Positions 6,269 to 10,270 of a stretch of DNA of 10,270 nt are shown in pieces; position 1 is the stretch's first letter; each line of letters begins with the position of its first letter. Source of the stretch: Microbacterium sp. (GTDB taxonomy: Bacteria; Actinomycetota; Actinomycetes; Actinomycetales; Microbacteriaceae); the NCBI RefSeq assembly GCF_003248605.1, contig NZ_QFPF01000092.1, positions 1 through 10,270 on the forward strand, given 5' to 3'. A program made the translations under genes and the position numbers. The notes under the pieces are model-generated. The model worked only from the letters and a program-made list of their open reading frames with translations. It made no database searches and had not been told where the DNA came from.

Positions 6269-6928
6269 ATGTCACGTACGAAGCTGCGCCTCACCACCGG
6301 ACTGTCGCTCGCCGTGGCGGCGACGTTCGCGCTCAGCGCCTGTTCGATGGGCGCCACGACCGCCACCGAGGACGAGACGACCGAGCCCGAAAGCACCCCC
6401 TCGATGTCGGAGGAGATGGAGATGGACCCGGCCGCCAACCTCGTCGGCGCGGGCTGCGCGGACTACGCGGCCGCCGTTCCCGACGGCGCCGGCTCGGTCG
6501 AGGGCATGGCCCAGGACCCCGTCGCGGTCGCCGCGTCGAACAACCCGCTGCTGACCACGCTCGTCTCCGCGGTCAGCGGACAGCTCAACCCCGAGGTCGA
6601 CCTGGTCGACACGCTCAACGGCGACGAGTTCACCGTCTTCGCGCCCGTCGACGACGCGTTCGCGAAGATCGACCCCGCCACGATCGAGACCCTGCAGACC
6701 GACTCGGCCCTGCTGACCTCGATCCTCACCTACCACGTGGTGCCCGGCCAGGTCGCCCCTGACGAGATCCCCGGCACGCACACCACCGTGCAGGGTGCCG
6801 ACCTCGAGGTCACCGGCAGCGGCGACGACCTGGTCGTCAACGGCGAGTCCGCCGTCATCTGCGGTGGCGTCCAGACCGCCAACGCCACGGTGTACCTGAT
6901 CGACACGGTGCTGATGCCCCCGATGTGA
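6269..6928 (+). CDS. FAS1 (fasciclin) domain lipoprotein, MPT83/MPT70-like
   Basis: A 219-residue secreted lipoprotein. The ATG at 6269 has an ideal AGGAGG (6258-6263) five bases upstream; the longer open frame from 6116 is not used. The signal peptide ends in the lipobox LSAC with lipidated C25. An acidic, Thr/Ser/Met-rich linker (about 26-55) leads to one FAS1 domain (about 80-219) with the H1-type motif [11 protein letters not shown] (121-131), TYHVVPGQ (154-161) and [11 protein letters not shown] at the end. C63 and C198 match in position the disulfide-forming cysteines of MPB70. Similarity to M. tuberculosis MPT83/MPT70 is high over the whole mature domain, e.g. [15 protein letters not shown] and [13 protein letters not shown]. 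Such proteins are surface-attached, with adhesion-like roles suggested. Its position divergent from sigK-rskA suggests SigK control. Confidence 0.95.
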   Translation: MSRTKLRLTTGLSLAVAATFALSACSMGATTATEDETTEPESTPSMSEEMEMDPAANLVGAGCADYAAAVPDGAGSVEGMAQDPVAVAASNNPLLTTLVSAVSGQLNPEVDLVDTLNGDEFTVFAPVDDAFAKIDPATIETLQTDSALLTSILTYHVVPGQVAPDEIPGTHTTVQGADLEVTGSGDDLVVNGESAVICGGVQTANATVYLIDTVLMPPM

Positions 6929-6939
6929 TCACCCTAGAT

Positions 6940-6971
6940 CTCTGATCCGATCCGGGGGGCACGGATCAGAG
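6940..6971. terminator. Hairpin after the fasciclin gene (weak terminator)
   Basis: A perfect 10-bp stem, CTCTGATCCG (6940-6949) with CGGATCAGAG (6962-6971), closes a 12-nt loop and starts 11 bp after the fasciclin stop codon. There is no T-tract, so it may slow polymerase or protect the 3' end rather than terminate by itself. Confidence 0.55.
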
Positions 6972-6978
6972 GAACGGC

Positions 6979-7021
6979 CGCGGCCGTCGGCACCCGTTGC
7001 GAGGTGGTGCCGGCGGCCGCG
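6979..7021. terminator. GC-rich hairpin between convergent genes
   Basis: A 16-bp stem with a single T-G wobble (6979-6994 with 7006-7021; outer arm CGCGGCCG, inner arm CGGCACC) caps an 11-nt loop. It sits between the 3' ends of the fasciclin gene and the minus-strand LysR gene, so it could serve both transcripts. No T-tract is present on either strand. Confidence 0.5.
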
Positions 7022-7058
7022 TCGTCGTGCGGGTGCGGCCCGGCGCGGGGCGGGGCGG

Positions 7059-8000
7059 TCAGCCGAGCAGCGCCACGCCGAAGCCCGCGACGACGGTCCG
7101 CAGCTCGGCGAGGTAACGCCGAGCCTGCTCGGTGAGAGGGATCGCGGAGTGGCCGATCCAGCCGATCTCGATGCGCTCATCGACATCGAGCGGGATCGCG
7201 ACGATCTCCGGGTCGAGGTCGTCGCTGATGATGCCCGTCGAGATCGTGTAGCCGTCGAGGCCGATCATGAGGTTGAAGATGGTCGCACGGTCGGAGACCC
7301 GGATCTCCTGCGCACTCGAGAGGGTCGAGAGGATCTCCTCGGCGAAATAGAAAGAGTTGTTCGCCCCCTGATCGAAGGTGAGCCGCGGCAGTCCGGCGAG
7401 ATCGTCGAGGGTGACGTGATCGCGGGAGGCGAGCGGGTTCTTCCGCGAGATGAAGATGTGCGGTTCGGCGCGGAAGAGCGGATGGAAGGCGAGTCCGGAG
7501 TCCCGGAGCAGCTTGTCGATGACGTTCTTGTTGAAGTCGTTGCGATAGAGGATGCCGAGCTCGCTGCGCAGCGTCCGGACGTCCTCGATGATGTCCCAGG
7601 TGCGCGTCTCGCGCAGCGAGAACTCGTACTCTGCCGCCTCGCTGCTCTTGACCATCCGCACGAACGCCTCGACGACGAACGAGTAGTGCTGCGCCGACAC
7701 CCCGAGCAGGCGTCGAGACGGCGGCCGTCCGAGGTAGCGCTGCTCGAGCAGCGCGACCTGCTCGGTGACCTGCCTGGCATAGCCGAGGAACTCCGCGCCG
7801 TCCGCGGTCAGCGTCACCCCGCGCGCGGAGCGGAGCAGGAGGGCGCGGCCCACGCGGGCCTCGAGGTCCTTCATCGCCGCCGACATGGTCGGCTGCGAGA
7901 CGTAGAGCAGATCGGCCGCGGCGCTGATCGAGCCCTCGGCGGCGACCTCGATGAAGTAGTGCAGCTGCTGCAGGGTGATGGATGCTGTCGCCCGAGCCAT
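7059..8000 (-). CDS. LysR-family transcriptional regulator, probable regulator of mesXD
   Basis: A 313-residue LysR-type regulator of normal length. The N-terminal winged helix-turn-helix (about 8-67) shows LQQLHYFIEVAAEGSISAAA, LLYVSQPTMSAAMKDLEARV and LLLRSARGVTLTADGAEFL. The rest (about 92-300) is the two-lobed effector-binding domain. Its gene is divergent from the methionine synthase pair, the usual arrangement for a LysR protein controlling its neighbour, so regulation of mesXD in response to a methionine-pathway metabolite is inferred. The ATG at 8000 is preceded by a pyrimidine-rich stretch with no Shine-Dalgarno site, while TATAGT (8014-8009 on this strand) is 8 bases upstream. That geometry suggests a leaderless mRNA. 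The ligand cannot be told from sequence. Confidence 0.9.
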   Translation of the reverse strand: MARATASITLQQLHYFIEVAAEGSISAAADLLYVSQPTMSAAMKDLEARVGRALLLRSARGVTLTADGAEFLGYARQVTEQVALLEQRYLGRPPSRRLLGVSAQHYSFVVEAFVRMVKSSEAAEYEFSLRETRTWDIIEDVRTLRSELGILYRNDFNKNVIDKLLRDSGLAFHPLFRAEPHIFISRKNPLASRDHVTLDDLAGLPRLTFDQGANNSFYFAEEILSTLSSAQEIRVSDRATIFNLMIGLDGYTISTGIISDDLDPEIVAIPLDVDERIEIGWIGHSAIPLTEQARRYLAELRTVVAGFGVALLG

Positions 8001-8007
8001 AGGTGAA

Positions 8008-8027
8008 GACTATAGGCATCGATAGTC
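8008..8027. promoter_or_regulatory. Dyad operator candidate in the lysR-mesX intergenic region
   Basis: A perfect inverted repeat GACTAT-N8-ATAGTC, just upstream of the LysR start codon. It has T-N12-A spacing rather than the textbook LysR T-N11-A. The left half overlaps the TATAGT that would be the -10 box of the LysR gene, so binding here would give autorepression. The sequence ATAGGCATCG inside the dyad (8012-8021) recurs as ATAGGCGTCG at 8043-8052, 31 bp away, about three helical turns on the same face, as expected for paired recognition and activation sites. Binding by the neighbouring regulator is inferred. Confidence 0.55.
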
Positions 8028-8124
8028 AGGGCGAGTTACCCGATAGGCGTCGGATGCCTGCACGATGTGCGTAGCGACTTCCGCACGGCCGACCCCGGCC
8101 GATCACCGACCGGATTGGCCGACC

Positions 8125-9117
8125 ATGGACAGCGAGTTCACGTTCAGCATCACCACCACCCGCTTCGACGAGGACTACTCCCCGTCGGAGAGTTCCCGGA
8201 TCACGACGAACTTCGCGAACCTCGCCCGAGGTCAGCACCGCCGACAGAACCTGCGCAATGCCCTCGCGATGATCGATCAGCGCTTCAACGAGCTCGCGGC
8301 CGCCGACAACCCGACCCGGGACCGGTACACGGTCGAACTCGAGATCGTCTCCGTGGGAATGCAGTTCACGACGGAGGGCGCGGATCGGGAGTTCCCGCTG
8401 CTCGAGGTGCTCGACATCCAGATCGTCGATCGACGCACGGGGCGCCGCAGCCACGGGATCGTGGGCAACAACTTCTCGTCGTATCTGCGCGACTACGACT
8501 TCAGCGTGCGGCTGCCGGCGGTCAACGAGGGCGCGGCCGCGTTCACCGTTCCCGAGGACTTCGGCGATCTGCACGGCAAGCTGTTCCGGCACTTCCTCGA
8601 CTCCGACGCCTACCGGGATCGATTCCCGCTGCCGCCCGTGATCTGCATCAGTGTCTCGACGAGCAGAACGTATCGGAGCACCGACTACCGGCATCCCGTT
8701 CTCGGCGTCGAGTATCGGCAGGACGATTACTCGCTGACCGACGAGTACTTCGCTCGGATGGGCCTGCAGGTCCGATACTTCATGCCTCCCGGCGGCGTCG
8801 CCCCGCTCGCGTTCTACTTTCGCGGCGACCTGGTGGCGGACTACACCGATCTGCAGCTCATCGGCACGATCAGCACGATGGAGACCTTTCAGAAGATCTA
8901 TCGACCCGAGATGTACAACGCCCACTCGGCCGCGGGTGCGCTCTACCGCCCGAGCCTGGAGCAGCAGGACTACTCGCCCACGCAGATCGCCTACGACCGC
9001 GTCGAGCGCAGTCAACTCGCGGCGAAGCAGGGCACGTACACGGAGGAGCATTTTGTGAAACCGCACGGTCACGTCCTGGAGCGGTGGGCGGCCCGCGAAC
9101 TCGCTCCCATCGGATGA
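8125..9117 (+). CDS. mesX: DUF1852 protein, MesX, partner of core methionine synthase
   Basis: A 330-residue DUF1852 protein. DUF1852 (MesX) was identified genetically as needed together with MesD for folate-independent methionine synthesis, with an oxygen requirement (Price and colleagues, from memory); its chemistry is not established. The sequence matches the family from its first residues, FTFSITTTRFDEDYSPS and SSRITTNFANLARGQ, through RDRYTVELEIVSVGMQF, LRDYDFSVRLPAVNEGA and SAAGALYRPSLEQQDYSP. The ATG at 8125 is chosen because the family begins there; the open frame runs from 8065 but the 20 extra residues are unlike it. The ribosome site is poor. No membrane segment or signal is seen, so it is cytoplasmic. 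Its stop codon overlaps the mesD start as ATGA, implying coupled translation and roughly equal amounts of both proteins. Confidence 0.9.
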   Translation: MDSEFTFSITTTRFDEDYSPSESSRITTNFANLARGQHRRQNLRNALAMIDQRFNELAAADNPTRDRYTVELEIVSVGMQFTTEGADREFPLLEVLDIQIVDRRTGRRSHGIVGNNFSSYLRDYDFSVRLPAVNEGAAAFTVPEDFGDLHGKLFRHFLDSDAYRDRFPLPPVICISVSTSRTYRSTDYRHPVLGVEYRQDDYSLTDEYFARMGLQVRYFMPPGGVAPLAFYFRGDLVADYTDLQLIGTISTMETFQKIYRPEMYNAHSAAGALYRPSLEQQDYSPTQIAYDRVERSQLAAKQGTYTEEHFVKPHGHVLERWAARELAPIG

Positions 9118-10169
9118 CGACCGGAGAACCGCCGATCGTGCACACACTTCTGCCCACCTCCACCGTCGGCAGCCTCCCGAAGCCGTCGTGGCTAGCGCAG
9201 CCTGAGACCCTGTGGTCACCCTGGAAGATGGAGGGCGACGCGCTGGTCGAGGGAAAGCAGGATGCACTGCGCATCGCCGTCCAGGAGCAGCGTCGCCGCG
9301 GCATCCACATCATCAGTGACGGCGAACAGACCCGCCAGCACTTCGTCACGACGTTCATCGAGCACCTGAGCGGCGTCGACTTCGAACGGCGCGAGACGGT
9401 GCGGATCCGAGATCGGTACGACGCGAGCGTGCCGACCGTCGTCGGCGCCGTGAGCCGCGAGAAGCCGGTGTTCGTCGACGACGCGAGATTCCTCCGCGAG
9501 CAGACCGATCAGCCCATCAAGTGGGCACTGCCCGGCCCGATGACGATGATCGACACGCTCGCCGACCGTCACTACCGCAGCCGCGAGAAGCTGGCGTGGG
9601 AGTTCGCGACGATCCTCAATCAGGAGGCGAGAGAACTCGAGGCGGCCGGGGTCGACATCATCCAGTTCGACGAGCCCGCCTTCAACGTCTTCTTCGACGA
9701 GGTCCGGGACTGGGGTGTGGCGGCGCTGGAGCGGGCGACCGAGGGCCTGCGCGCCCAGACGGCCGTGCACATCTGCTACGGCTACGGGATCGCGGCCAAC
9801 ACGCAGTGGAAGGCGACGCTCGGATCGGAGTGGCGGCAGTACGAGCAGACGTTCCCCCTTCTGCAGCGCTCCGCCATCGACATCGTCTCTCTGGAGTGCC
9901 AGCACTCCCACGTGCCGATGGAGCTCATCGAGCTCATCCGCGGCAAGAAGGTCATGCTCGGGGCGATCGACGTCGCGAGCGATGCGGTCGAGACGCCGGA
10001 GGAGGTCGCCGACACCCTCCGCCGCGCGCTCGCGTTCGTCGATGCCGCCAACCTGCTCCCCAGCACGAACTGCGGCATGGCGCCGCTTCCTCGGGATGTT
10101 GCACTCGGCAAACTGAGCGCGCTCAGCGCGGGCGCGGCCATCGTCCGCGACGAGCTCGCCGCCGCCTGA
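9114..10169 (+). CDS. mesD: Folate-independent core methionine synthase MesD (MetE C-terminal-like)
   Basis: A 351-residue protein equal to the C-terminal catalytic barrel of MetE without the N-terminal folate-binding half. It should methylate homocysteine to methionine with a non-folate methyl donor, together with MesX. Family marks are LPTSTVGSLPKPSW (13-26), SDGEQ (68-72), GPMTM (141-145) and IIQFDEPAFN (182-191). Likely zinc and thiol-binding ligands are H219 and C221 (VHICYG), E261 (SLECQHSH) and C320 (STNCGMAPL), matching the His-Cys-Glu-Cys set of MetE. The ATG at 9114 overlaps the mesX stop codon; a GTG at 9138 (GGAGA ten bases upstream) is a possible later start. Assignment to MesD rather than MesA, MesB or MesC rests on the adjacent DUF1852 gene. 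No cobalamin-binding domain is present. Confidence 0.88.
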   Translation: MTTGEPPIVHTLLPTSTVGSLPKPSWLAQPETLWSPWKMEGDALVEGKQDALRIAVQEQRRRGIHIISDGEQTRQHFVTTFIEHLSGVDFERRETVRIRDRYDASVPTVVGAVSREKPVFVDDARFLREQTDQPIKWALPGPMTMIDTLADRHYRSREKLAWEFATILNQEARELEAAGVDIIQFDEPAFNVFFDEVRDWGVAALERATEGLRAQTAVHICYGYGIAANTQWKATLGSEWRQYEQTFPLLQRSAIDIVSLECQHSHVPMELIELIRGKKVMLGAIDVASDAVETPEEVADTLRRALAFVDAANLLPSTNCGMAPLPRDVALGKLSALSAGAAIVRDELAAA

Positions 10170-10203
10170 CCGGGCGCGCTTCGCGGGTTTGGAGAAAGAC
10201 GAC

Positions 10204-10251
10204 GTGGCTATCGGTGACGGCGTGACCACGCCCCAGACAGAACGTGCTTGA
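10204..10251 (+). other. Possible short ORF overlapping a downstream gene start
   Basis: A 15-codon reading frame, GTG to TGA (MAIGDGVTTPQTERA), has GGAG about nine bases upstream. Its last eight bases overlap a second GTG at 10244 in another frame, which reads MLERFGLAD to the window edge and could begin the next gene, for example a short-chain dehydrogenase. Neither can be confirmed from so little sequence. No terminator was seen after mesD, so the next gene may be co-transcribed with mesXD. Confidence 0.25.
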
Positions 10252-10270
10252 GCGGTTCGGGCTTGCCGAC

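Noticed and set aside
8067..9113. Long upstream extension of the mesD frame
   Set aside because: It overlaps all of mesX in another frame and is arginine-rich; MesD-type proteins begin near the STVGSLPKP motif.
9114..10169. Truncated MetE pseudogene
   Set aside because: The frame is intact, all metal ligands are present and the gene is coupled to mesX, which fits a short core methionine synthase rather than decay.
1..10270. CRISPR arrays, insertion sequences, prophage or integrase genes
   Set aside because: No regular spacer-repeat array, transposase motif or integrase was seen; the only repeats are the two 85-bp palindromes.

Overview
The window is GC-rich DNA with dense, short-spaced genes, frequent GTG starts and ATGA start/stop overlaps. 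The encoded proteins look like those of high-GC actinobacteria, most likely Microbacteriaceae (Microbacterium or a close relative). That placement rests on recall of protein similarity and base composition, not on a search.

Layout from left to right. (1) The end of a phosphate ABC importer operon, pstA (5' truncated) and pstB, closed by a strong intrinsic terminator. (2) A single DUF559/Vsr-like endonuclease-fold gene bracketed by two copies of an 85-bp imperfect palindrome with conserved arms and a variable centre; each copy is followed by a G-run tract. (3) On the minus strand, a class IV PLP enzyme (aminodeoxychorismate lyase-like). Upstream of it lies a 206-bp gap holding a strongly folded, possibly RNA-encoding element. 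(4) Still on the minus strand, an ECF sigma factor, its RskA-type anti-sigma factor (4-bp ATGA overlap) and a conserved protein of unknown function. (5) Divergent from the sigma gene, a FAS1/fasciclin lipoprotein closely resembling mycobacterial MPT83/MPT70. This sigma/anti-sigma/fasciclin set mirrors the SigK-RskA-MPT70/83 system of Mycobacterium tuberculosis. (6) After two GC-rich hairpins, a minus-strand LysR-type regulator, divergent from a two-gene operon: a DUF1852 protein (MesX) and a short MetE-like core methionine synthase (MesD), joined by an ATGA overlap. (7) A short tail that may contain the start of another gene.

How the parts work together. PstA and PstB are the second permease and the ATPase of high-affinity phosphate uptake. 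The sigma factor, held by the membrane anti-sigma factor, probably drives the fasciclin lipoprotein gene and perhaps its own operon. MesX and MesD together are expected to make methionine from homocysteine without a folate methyl donor. The LysR protein, whose start is beside a perfect dyad in the shared intergenic region, is the natural candidate regulator of mesXD.

The least explained items are the 85-bp palindromes around the endonuclease-like gene, the folded element at 3882-3959, and the operator/leaderless-start arrangement in front of the LysR gene.
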